A stretch of DNA of 64,000 nt from an uncultured Bacteriovorax sp. (GTDB lineage Bacteria; Bdellovibrionota; Bacteriovoracia; Bacteriovoracales; Bacteriovoracaceae). Positions 45,133 through 52,319 of this stretch are shown one piece after another (the stretch's first letter is position 1; every line of letters begins with the position of its first letter). The notes under the pieces were generated by a model that did not search any database, was not told the origin of the DNA, and saw nothing but the letters and a program-made list of their open reading frames with translations. Where the stretch lies: contig CAMLMH010000013.1 of the NCBI GenBank assembly GCA_946481315.1, positions 1 through 64,000 on the forward strand, read 5' to 3'. Position numbers and translations under genes: made by a program.

Positions 45133-45144
45133 ACGAAACTTTTT
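45123..45144. repeat. 10-bp inverted repeat at centre of the divergent promoters
   Basis: AAAAAGTTTC and GAAACTTTTT, perfect complements with 2 bp between. They form the outward-facing -35 parts of both promoters, so the dyad may be just two ECF -35 boxes back to back, or an operator. Confidence 0.6.
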
Positions 45145-45165
45145 TGCCGCAAGCAAGTATATAGG
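45135..45165 (+). promoter_or_regulatory. ECF-type promoter candidate for the sigma factor gene (possibly leaderless)
   Basis: GAAACTTTTT, 12 bp, GTATATAGG. The -10-like element ends four bases before the ATG at 45170 and there is no ribosome site, so transcription may start at or next to the start codon, giving a leaderless mRNA. Confidence 0.55.
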
Positions 45166-45169
45166 TTGT

Positions 45170-45733
45170 ATGGAAACCAAAAGATTGTCAGATAACCAGC
45201 TAATGCAAATGTTCATCGAGAGCGATGATCAGGCAGCCTTTGAGCGCCTTTATCATAAATATAAAGAACCGCTTCTTCGGTTTAGTTATGGTTATACTTT
45301 TAATCAGGCAAAAGCCGAAGAGAACGTGCACGAAACCTTCCTGAAAATTTATAAATATCGCTCCCATTTTAAACCGGAGCGGTCTTTCCGGGGATGGTTG
45401 TGGGCCATATGCAAAAACACTAATATAGATTCATTGGGAAAATATAAGCGGGAACCAGACGAAGTCTTTACTGAGGAAATAGATGTTCCCTGTGTAGAGG
45501 ATTCTGTTCTGGAAGCATTAATTGAAAAGGCTGATCGCAAACAGCTGCATCAGGCCCTGGAGTTATTATCCCTTTCTCAGAGAGAAGCCACGTTGCTTTG
45601 GATGAATGATGATTTATCATTTGAGGAAATGGGATTAATTTTGCATCGTTCTCCCCAGGCTGTAAAAAATCTGGTTCATCGGGCGAAAAATGCATTGAAA
45701 ACTATTCTCTCCCAGGAAGTAGAGGTCGCATGA
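45170..45733 (+). CDS. ECF-family RNA polymerase sigma factor
   Basis: A 187-aa sigma-70-type factor with only regions 2 and 4. Region 2 (about 18-85) has YHKYKEPLLRFSYGYTF, AEENVHETFLKIYKY and FRGWLWAICKNTNID. Region 4 (about 120-180) has LSLSQREATLLWMNDDLSFEEMG and SPQAVKNLVHRAKNAL. The gene overlaps the next (putative anti-sigma) by 4 bp (ATGA). The facing promoter copies on both strands suggest it directs its own transcription and that of the periplasmic coiled-coil gene. Confidence 0.9.
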   Translation: METKRLSDNQLMQMFIESDDQAAFERLYHKYKEPLLRFSYGYTFNQAKAEENVHETFLKIYKYRSHFKPERSFRGWLWAICKNTNIDSLGKYKREPDEVFTEEIDVPCVEDSVLEALIEKADRKQLHQALELLSLSQREATLLWMNDDLSFEEMGLILHRSPQAVKNLVHRAKNALKTILSQEVEVA

Positions 45734-46053
45734 ATAATTTAAAGAAAACATTTAATGAAAAAATGCAGGTAGAAACAGGACGGAACTTTGATGCTCATTT
45801 CATGGCTAAGCTGGAAAAAAGTAAATCCAGTAAGAATCTTTTCCTGAAATGGTATTCATGGGCGGGAGCTGCCGGTGCGACACTCGTTCTTTTTCTTTTT
45901 ATTATGAAAGGCCATTACAGTGTCGGTTTCCCTAATCAGCAATACGTAGACACTTTGTTTACCGCTGAAGATATCGTCAACGAAAGTCTATTCGATGAAG
46001 ATGTTTATGATGATTCAATTGACTTGACGAGTGAGCTTCATGATGAGATTTAA
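45730..46053 (+). CDS. Putative membrane anti-sigma factor
   Basis: A 107-aa protein with a short basic cytoplasmic N-terminus (about 1-35), one membrane helix (about 38-60, WYSWAGAAGATLVLFLFIM) and a strongly acidic periplasmic tail (EDIVNESLFDEDVYDDSIDL). Its overlap with the ECF sigma gene and this topology fit an anti-sigma factor, although no zinc-type (HxxxCxxC) motif is seen. The acidic periplasmic tail and the basic periplasmic coiled coil encoded divergently could bind each other, as CnrY and CnrX work together. Function is inferred from context. Confidence 0.6.
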   Translation: MNNLKKTFNEKMQVETGRNFDAHFMAKLEKSKSSKNLFLKWYSWAGAAGATLVLFLFIMKGHYSVGFPNQQYVDTLFTAEDIVNESLFDEDVYDDSIDLTSELHDEI

Positions 46054-46058
46054 CTCTC

Positions 46059-46766
46059 ATGAATTCACTCATACTGGACAATACAAGCGGCCTCATCACT
46101 GATGCTCATACTTTGCAGCATCTGCATAATACTCTTAAGGCTAAACCCGGAAATCAATATCGTTGCACCATACTCAATCAGGGAATATGCCGGGGCGAAA
46201 TTCTAAGTCTTGATGAAAACCACTGTCAGCTAAAACTCTCAGCACCGGAAGCTGGATCTCCCTGCTGGTTTAATTTGGTTGTTGGTTTGTCCCGTCCCCA
46301 GACGGTAAAAAAAATACTGGAACACGCGACCACCTACGGGGCGGCGGGAATACATTTTTTTAAAGCGGAACTTTCAGATAAAAGTTACCTGGATACCAAA
46401 GTGCTGGAAGAAAATGAAAAGATGGCCTTGCTGAAGGCCGGCCTTTCTCAGTCCGGATGTTATTATCAGGTTCCCCGGGTTAAAGCAGACAAATACAACC
46501 CTGCTCAACAATACGCCGAAGAGAATCAGAAATTCATACTGGACTTAACCGGGGCTAAAAGTTTTCTGGAGTATGCTCCTGAAATTGATTTTAACCGAAC
46601 AGTTACCTTGGCCATAGGACCGGAAAGGGGGTTCGTTGCCCAGGATCTTGAACGATTTCATGCGGCTGGATTCAAAAGCGTAAAAGTTTCATCCAGTATC
46701 CTCAGGGTAGAACACGCTGTCTATTCCGCGATAGCTCAGTTAGAATTAATCAGAGAACAATTTTAA
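46059..46766 (+). CDS. rsmE: 16S rRNA m3U1498 methyltransferase RsmE
   Basis: A 235-aa SPOUT methyltransferase. The C-terminal knot has AIGPERGFVAQDLERFHAAGF and SSILRVEHAVYSAIAQLELI, diagnostic for RsmE. The N-terminal PUA-like part begins NSLILDNTSGLITDAHTL. It methylates U1498 in the 30S decoding centre. Length is normal. It lies 5 bp after the anti-sigma gene, so it may be carried on the same transcript. Confidence 0.92.
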   Translation: MNSLILDNTSGLITDAHTLQHLHNTLKAKPGNQYRCTILNQGICRGEILSLDENHCQLKLSAPEAGSPCWFNLVVGLSRPQTVKKILEHATTYGAAGIHFFKAELSDKSYLDTKVLEENEKMALLKAGLSQSGCYYQVPRVKADKYNPAQQYAEENQKFILDLTGAKSFLEYAPEIDFNRTVTLAIGPERGFVAQDLERFHAAGFKSVKVSSSILRVEHAVYSAIAQLELIREQF

Positions 46767-46792
46767 ACCTTAGATATTAGTCGAGAGATTTT

Positions 46793-47047
46793 ATGTTACG
46801 AAAACTGGAAACTTTATTTGATGAACAAGTCCGTCCTGCGCTTGCTGCCCACGGAGGAGGAGTCGAAATTATAGACCTGGACAATAATAAACTTTTTGTT
46901 CGCCTTTCCGGCGGGTGTCAGGGATGCTCAAGCTCAACAGCGACCTTAAAACAAGGTATACAAACCCTGGTGAAACAAAATTTTCCTGAGATTACTGAAG
47001 TTGTTGATCTGACAGATCATGCGACTGGAGAAAATCCTTACATGTAG
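46793..47047 (+). CDS. Nfu/NifU-like iron-sulfur scaffold domain protein
   Basis: An 84-aa protein equal to the NifU C-terminal domain: RPALAAHGGGVEIIDLD and the cluster CxxC in LSGGCQGCSSSTATLK. Such proteins carry [4Fe-4S] clusters to target enzymes. Its last 56 bases overlap the 3' end of the converging glycosyltransferase gene, which is unusual. Confidence 0.9.
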   Translation: MLRKLETLFDEQVRPALAAHGGGVEIIDLDNNKLFVRLSGGCQGCSSSTATLKQGIQTLVKQNFPEITEVVDLTDHATGENPYM

Positions 47048-48047
47048 AACTGATCGCCTGGAATACAGTTTCCGGAGGAAAATGTTTCATACATCTCATA
47101 TAATCATCTTTCAAATCACAAACAGTTAAACCGCAATAGTGATGAGTCCTGATCCTGCATTCTAATTCTTCCTGGTAAAAATAAGGATGGGTATTTCGAT
47201 CATAAGGATGCCACTCACTGGCCGGCTCAGGGCCAAACAGAGTAAAACTTTTAATCCCAACTGCGACGGCAAGATGTTTCAGACCTGTATCGTTACCGAC
47301 ATAGAATGAAGATTCTTTAAAGAACTGCGGCAACTCTTTGAGTGGCAAGTGAATAATTTCTGCATTGGGTGGTAGACCAATCTCCAGCAGGTCATCCTTA
47401 ATCATCGTATCGTCTTTACTATTGGAAAGTGGAATCGCCACTTTAAATTCAGGAAAATGTTTCTGCAGAAGTTTGGCCAGTTGAACATAATGATCCAGAG
47501 GCCACATTTTAGTCCTCCGGGTGGCAACGACGCCAAAAATAATTCTTTTGTATTTAAGATGACTGTTAACATGCATTTCAGGCTGCCAGTCCAGGTAGTT
47601 TGGAGGCGGACCTTCCCCCAAAAAAGAATGAACGCCATCCAGATCACGCTGAATAAGTGATTTGATCACTCCCTGATCAATGACCTTAGTGCCGCTTTTT
47701 AAATGGTGATTGTGAAAGGTATATGGAATGCTTTTAAAAAAAGCATAAAGTTTAAAAACTTTACTTCCCCGGCCCGACTGATGCATTTCATGGATATGGT
47801 CAACCTTCATGGCCATCATGTCATCGAAAAGAGCAAAAACATCACGCACACTTTTTAACTTCAGAGGATAGATCATATCAGCTTTAGTCTGGACTTGATC
47901 ATAAAGCGGAGCAATCCATTGAGGAACAGCATAAATAATGTTAGCCTTAGGATAAATCTGTCGCAGGTATTGAACCGTACTGAGTCCCATAATGGAGTCG
48001 CCCAGAGCGCGATTTTTGACAATAAAAATGGTTTTAGGTGACGACAT
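46992..48047 (-). CDS. Glycosyltransferase family 9 (heptosyltransferase-like)
   Basis: A 351-aa protein. GT9 signs: IFIVKNRALGDSIMGLSTVQYLRQIYP at the N-terminus, and the C-terminal donor site with YVGNDTGLKHLAVAVGIKSFTLFGP (the D-T/S-G-x-x-H-x-A motif). These enzymes add heptose or related sugars to the LPS inner core. The ATG at 48047 is chosen over a TTG at 48071, which would overlap the divergent gene. It is divergent from a WaaE-like GT2 with 15 bp between. Confidence 0.88.
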   Translation of the reverse strand: MSSPKTIFIVKNRALGDSIMGLSTVQYLRQIYPKANIIYAVPQWIAPLYDQVQTKADMIYPLKLKSVRDVFALFDDMMAMKVDHIHEMHQSGRGSKVFKLYAFFKSIPYTFHNHHLKSGTKVIDQGVIKSLIQRDLDGVHSFLGEGPPPNYLDWQPEMHVNSHLKYKRIIFGVVATRRTKMWPLDHYVQLAKLLQKHFPEFKVAIPLSNSKDDTMIKDDLLEIGLPPNAEIIHLPLKELPQFFKESSFYVGNDTGLKHLAVAVGIKSFTLFGPEPASEWHPYDRNTHPYFYQEELECRIRTHHYCGLTVCDLKDDYMRCMKHFPPETVFQAISSTCKDFLQSHDLSDQQLQ

Positions 48048-48062
48048 GGGGTTAAGCTCAAC

Positions 48063-48824
48063 ATGATTCAATTAACAGTAGCCATCATAACTTACAACGA
48101 AGAAAACAACATTGGTCGATGCATCAGCTCAGTATCTGAAATTGCAGATGAAGTCCTTGTCGTCGATTCTTTTTCTACTGATAAAACAGAGGAAATTTGT
48201 CTGGCGATGGGGGCGCGCTTTATTAAAAATCCTTTCGCCGGCCATATCGAACAAAAAAACTTTGCACTCGATCTTGCCCGTCACGAATATGTCCTTTCGC
48301 TTGATGCTGATGAAGCTTTATCCCCGGAACTACTGGAAGAAATAAAAAAAATTAAAAATAATTTCCACATGGATGGATTTCGATTTAACCGCCTGACAAA
48401 TTATAATGGCCACTGGGTTCGTTACTGTGGATGGTATCCGGACACTAAACTACGTTTAATTAAAAAAAACAAAGCACGCTGGAGAGGAGTAAATCCACAT
48501 GATTTACTCGTTCCCGAAATTCCTTCGCGCATCGGATTTTTAAAAGGTGATTTACTTCACTATAGCTATGAATCAATTGCCGCCCACATCATTCAGACTG
48601 ATAAATTTACGACAATAGCTGCAAAAGCAGCTTTTAATCAGGGAAAGCGCTCCTCACTTTTTAAAATTTTTACTCGTCCATTTCTTAAATTTCTTCGTGA
48701 TTATTTTTTCAAACGTGGGTTTCTGGATGGCAGATATGGATTCATTATTTGCTCTATAAATTCATTATATGCTTTATTGAAGTATTCAAAACTGCATGAA
48801 TTGCAGCAAGGTAAGAAAATATGA
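48063..48824 (+). CDS. Glycosyltransferase family 2, WaaE/KdtX-like (copy 1)
   Basis: A 253-aa GT2. Motifs: VAIITYNEENNIGRCISSV at the N-terminus, then DEVLVVDSFSTDKTEEI and the DXD-type SLDADEAL near residue 80. The block FNRLTNYNGHWVRYCGWYPD and the following TKLR are typical of LPS core glucosyltransferases of the WaaE/KdtX group. The C-terminal hydrophobic stretch may touch the inner membrane. A close paralogue is at 58842-59597. It overlaps the next GT by 4 bp. Confidence 0.9.
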   Translation: MIQLTVAIITYNEENNIGRCISSVSEIADEVLVVDSFSTDKTEEICLAMGARFIKNPFAGHIEQKNFALDLARHEYVLSLDADEALSPELLEEIKKIKNNFHMDGFRFNRLTNYNGHWVRYCGWYPDTKLRLIKKNKARWRGVNPHDLLVPEIPSRIGFLKGDLLHYSYESIAAHIIQTDKFTTIAAKAAFNQGKRSSLFKIFTRPFLKFLRDYFFKRGFLDGRYGFIICSINSLYALLKYSKLHELQQGKKI

Positions 48825-49792
48825 AATGTGTTTTCTTTCATCCGTCTGCTCTTCCGGTTTACGGTTACGGTGGTACCGAGCGAATTTTGTTCTGGCATAT
48901 GGTTGAACTGGTCCGTCAGGGCCATAAGGTTGTTTATATAGGCCATCGTGATTCTAAAGTTCAGGATTATGGTATTGAATTAATTCCTTTCGACCCTGAT
49001 CCGGCAAAATGGAAAAAGCTATTGCCAGCGGGAACGGACATTGTTCATTTTCCTTTTAATGCTGAAATCGAAGATGTTCCTTCAATTAATACAGTTCATG
49101 GAAATGGCCAGCCAGGTGAAGTACTAAAGAAAAATTCAGTGTTTGTTTCCAGGAAACATGCCGAAATCCATGGTTCAGATCAATACGTTCATAACGCTGT
49201 CGATTTTAATGAATATCCTTTTCAGCCAAAACAAAAAAGAGAATGGAATCGTTTTCTCTTTCTGGCAAAAGCATCCTGGAAAGTAAAAAATTTAAAACAT
49301 TCAGTTACTGCTTGCCGAAAAAACAACAAACATCTGGAAGTGGCCGGTGGCCATTGGTTTGGTTTGTCTCGATTTATTCATAACCACGGAATGGTGAGTG
49401 GTGAAAAAAAATTACAGCTCATCAGGAATTGTGATGCGCTCTTGTTTCCTGTTCGCTGGCATGAACCCTTTGGAATTGCCGTGATTGAGGCCATGTCGCA
49501 AGGATTACCTGTCATTGGCTCGAGTTATGGAAGTTTACCGGAGCTGATCAGCAGTCAAAGTGGATATATCACAAAAAACTATGCAGAATTATTTCAGCTT
49601 TTAAAAGAGAATCATTCCGCAGACTTTGATCCGGAAATAATAAGAAAATATGCCGAGAATAATTTTAATATTGCTCTTTATACCCAAAAATACCTGGACC
49701 TTTATGTGAAAATCATAAGGGGAGAAAGTCTTAACTCTTCCCCCCCTGTTTATCAGTTCAACAATCGCGCTGAAGATCTGCTTCCCTATTAG
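48821..49792 (+). CDS. Glycosyltransferase family 4-like
   Basis: A 323-aa GT-B enzyme. The N-terminal domain has VYGYGGTERILFWHMVELVRQGH, the donor domain RWHEPFGIAVIEAMSQGLPVIGS and the EPFG/E-x7-E pattern of GT4. It probably adds a sugar to LPS or another surface glycan together with the upstream GT2. Its last bases overlap the converging secreted-protein gene by 4 bp. Confidence 0.88.
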   Translation: MKCVFFHPSALPVYGYGGTERILFWHMVELVRQGHKVVYIGHRDSKVQDYGIELIPFDPDPAKWKKLLPAGTDIVHFPFNAEIEDVPSINTVHGNGQPGEVLKKNSVFVSRKHAEIHGSDQYVHNAVDFNEYPFQPKQKREWNRFLFLAKASWKVKNLKHSVTACRKNNKHLEVAGGHWFGLSRFIHNHGMVSGEKKLQLIRNCDALLFPVRWHEPFGIAVIEAMSQGLPVIGSSYGSLPELISSQSGYITKNYAELFQLLKENHSADFDPEIIRKYAENNFNIALYTQKYLDLYVKIIRGESLNSSPPVYQFNNRAEDLLPY

Positions 49793-50283
49793 AAATGACA
49801 AGCCTTAAGAGGCAAAGTTTGCTCAGCTCCGCCACGGGAGTGTGTGAATGGAACACCACCGATAATTGTCTTCAGATTTTCCGTCAGGAATCGACTACAT
49901 ACTTTCCCCGCTTCTGATTCAGTCACAATCCGCGTTTCAATAACTTCACGTTCAATAATAATCTTTTCTTTACGTTCATTACCCTGGATAACATCATCGA
50001 TTGACAGGGCAGGCTCATCATTAAATGACTGACATGCGCCTGCACTCATGCAAGGCAGATCACTGCGGTCACCAAAACGAATATTAGAGTGATCAAATAA
50101 CGTCCAGCCATCAAGTGAAGCGATATTGATTTTTAATTCTGACATTCCGTATCCAAAATGCGAGCAGCGCACTGTCTTTCGGCTAACTTCCGTCTCTGCA
50201 GTTAGACTGTCTTTTAAAATAATACGTTCTCCGGCCATAATGTTTGTTGCTAAAAATAAAGTTGCAAAAAATAGTATTTTCAT
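49789..50283 (-). CDS. Small secreted protein, unknown
   Basis: A 164-aa protein with signal peptide MKILFFATLFLATNIMA and five Cys (in VRCSH, LPCMSAGACQS, KVCSRF and the terminal KACHF). A charged linker (KEKIIIEREVIETRIV) joins two Cys-bearing parts. No family is recognised. It is divergent from the LysR gene across a 93-bp gap with a long inverted repeat, so LysR may control it. Confidence 0.6.
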   Translation of the reverse strand: MKILFFATLFLATNIMAGERIILKDSLTAETEVSRKTVRCSHFGYGMSELKINIASLDGWTLFDHSNIRFGDRSDLPCMSAGACQSFNDEPALSIDDVIQGNERKEKIIIEREVIETRIVTESEAGKVCSRFLTENLKTIIGGVPFTHSRGGAEQTLPLKACHF

Positions 50284-50336
50284 AATCCCCCCTCTGGTTT
50301 TTGGTTACAACATTTCTAATCCTATTGGCTCCATAA

Positions 50337-50374
50337 ATAAATTGAATGTTATTTATAATTATGATTCAATTTAT
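50337..50374. promoter_or_regulatory. 11-bp inverted repeat before lysR-type gene (operator candidate)
   Basis: ATAAATTGAAT (50337-50347) and ATTCAATTTAT (50364-50374) are perfect complements, 16 bp apart. The site lies in the divergent gap and ends two bases before the regulator's ATG. A long, spaced dyad is what a LysR-type tetramer binds. The DNA is AT-rich, but an 11-bp perfect match is unlikely by chance. Confidence 0.55.
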
Positions 50375-50376
50375 GA

Positions 50377-51216
50377 ATGATAAATTCAGCCGATTTAAAA
50401 TCTTTCCTGGTTACAGCACAGCATCTGCATCTCACAAAAGCGGCACAAGCACTGGGAATGTCTCAGCCTGCACTCAGCCATTGCATCAAAAGACTGGAGC
50501 TGGAACTGCAAAATGATCTTTTTTTGCGCAGAAAAAGTGGTCTTATTTTGACCGAAGCTGGTCAGTACCTGCTTCTTCACGGCAATAAAGTGCTGGAGGA
50601 GATGAATCAGATTGAAAATTTTCTGATAAGCGGAAAACTATCTCTAAACCGAACATTAAAACTGGGTTTGCATTCAGCAGTGGCAGCTTATCTGTTGCCA
50701 GCATTTTATAAGTTGCAGTCTGAAATTAAGCTAAGTATGAACTTTGGCCTTTCCCGCGAAATGACGTCTATGGTTCAGACGGGAACTCTGGATTGTGCTG
50801 TGGCTATTAATCCTCATCCGCATCCTAATCTGATCGTCACAGCACTGGGGGAAGATAATTTTACATTGTGGTCGACAAAAAAAATCAACAAAGCCAAACG
50901 CCTTTTTTTTGATCCGGACTTGCAGCAAAGCCAGCATCTTCTGCGACAAATAGAACGCAAAGGTATTCATTATGACAGTTACGAAGAAATAAAAAATCTG
51001 GATATTATTGCGCGCTTGTTGCTGGATGGTGCAGGTGATGCCTTCCTTCCTGCCCGTGTTGTGCATAATTTTGAAAAATGGGAAAAATCGGTAATAGATA
51101 GATCGGTCGAAATCAAATCTTTTAAAGACAGGATATGTTTTGTCTATTCTGAAGAAAACCCGTATAAAGTAGAACTGGTAAAACTTAAACAGACAATGAT
51201 CAAAGCTTTGCAATAA
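50377..51216 (+). CDS. LysR-family transcriptional regulator
   Basis: A 279-aa regulator. The N-terminal winged helix has LKSFLVTAQHLHLTKAAQALGMSQPALSHCIKRLELELQ, typical of LysR. The C-terminal effector domain (about 90-275) is the usual type II periplasmic-binding fold, shorter than average. Its TAA overlaps the ATG of the FUSC-like membrane gene (TAATG), so the two are coupled, unlike most LysR genes which are divergent from their target. No ribosome site is evident. Confidence 0.92.
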   Translation: MINSADLKSFLVTAQHLHLTKAAQALGMSQPALSHCIKRLELELQNDLFLRRKSGLILTEAGQYLLLHGNKVLEEMNQIENFLISGKLSLNRTLKLGLHSAVAAYLLPAFYKLQSEIKLSMNFGLSREMTSMVQTGTLDCAVAINPHPHPNLIVTALGEDNFTLWSTKKINKAKRLFFDPDLQQSQHLLRQIERKGIHYDSYEEIKNLDIIARLLLDGAGDAFLPARVVHNFEKWEKSVIDRSVEIKSFKDRICFVYSEENPYKVELVKLKQTMIKALQ

Positions 51217-52262
51217 TGCCGCTAAGAAATCATATTGAAAAATCACTGGAAATCGCACCGGTTGTAACTCCGGCGCACAAAATGCTTATGAGCGCGAGTG
51301 CCATTACTCTGCCTCTGGTCGTTGGACTTCTCCGGGAAGAAATTCAACCGGCCATGTTTGGTGCCCTTATGGGGCTGGTCTATTATCTCAATGATCATTT
51401 TGGAAAATTAGAAATCAGGATTAAACATCTGTTCATTGCTTTTATTTTTTTAATGTTATCAATGTTCGTGGGAACATTGGTCCAAGGCCAATTGGTGCTC
51501 ATATCGATCCTCTTATTCGGTTTAAGTTTCCTGTTGGGGAAATCAAAAACTTTCGGAATTGAACTGGAGCGTATGATGTTATTCATTACGCTGCAGTTTC
51601 TCACCTCTTCCAGCGAAGCTGTTGTTTTTGAAACTCGTACCAGTTTATTGATCTATTCCACGCTTTCTTTTGCCTTATACGTACTCGTTCTTTTGCTGCT
51701 GCAAATACTTTTTAAACACGAGCATCAGGAGATGAAAAGTAAGAGACATATTTTTAAAGAGGCCATGAAGAATAAGCAGTCGCTGAAATTTTCACTCTTA
51801 GTCGCGATTATTGCACTCACCAGTTACCATCTGGTACGCAGTCTGCAACTGTCTCACCCTTATTGGGTTGTTGGTACAGCAATAATAGTAATGCTTCCGG
51901 ACAGTCTACAGGGGATCTATCGATCCTTTCAGCGTTTTATAGGTACAGTTGCCGGTGTTTTCCTGGCCGCCGTGATCCTGAGTCTCACTCATGAGCCCTA
52001 TATTTTACTGATTTTTATTTTTCTCTTTTCTATGCTTATGCCGGTGGGGCTGGCTAAAAATTACTGGGTGGGAAACGTTTTTATTGCCGCACTTATTTTA
52101 TTTTTTCTGGAAATAGCTGCGCCCGAATCTATAGCTTCTCATCATTTAGCTTACTGGAGAATTGTCGACATCACTTTGGGTTGTACTATGGGTGTACTGG
52201 CGGCAATCATACTGCATCCACCGCTTATTATTAAACTGATCAATTCACTCAAGCTTAAATAA
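51216..52262 (+). CDS. FUSC-family integral membrane protein (efflux-like)
   Basis: A 348-aa protein with about ten hydrophobic segments in two groups (about 25-165 and 195-340) joined by a charged loop (HEHQEMKSKRHIFKEAMKNK). The second half has HPYWVVGTAIIVMLPDSLQGIYRSFQRFIGTVAGV, the FUSC pattern (YW...T..xR...RxxGTxxG). Members include AaeB-type exporters of aromatic acids. Co-translated with the LysR regulator, so an inducible exporter is plausible; substrate unknown. Confidence 0.8.
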   Translation: MPLRNHIEKSLEIAPVVTPAHKMLMSASAITLPLVVGLLREEIQPAMFGALMGLVYYLNDHFGKLEIRIKHLFIAFIFLMLSMFVGTLVQGQLVLISILLFGLSFLLGKSKTFGIELERMMLFITLQFLTSSSEAVVFETRTSLLIYSTLSFALYVLVLLLLQILFKHEHQEMKSKRHIFKEAMKNKQSLKFSLLVAIIALTSYHLVRSLQLSHPYWVVGTAIIVMLPDSLQGIYRSFQRFIGTVAGVFLAAVILSLTHEPYILLIFIFLFSMLMPVGLAKNYWVGNVFIAALILFFLEIAAPESIASHHLAYWRIVDITLGCTMGVLAAIILHPPLIIKLINSLKLK

Positions 52263-52319
52263 ATAAATCCTCTGTTATTTTGGTCGATAAGTTTAGGTCA
52301 TAAAACCTGAGGTTTAATC

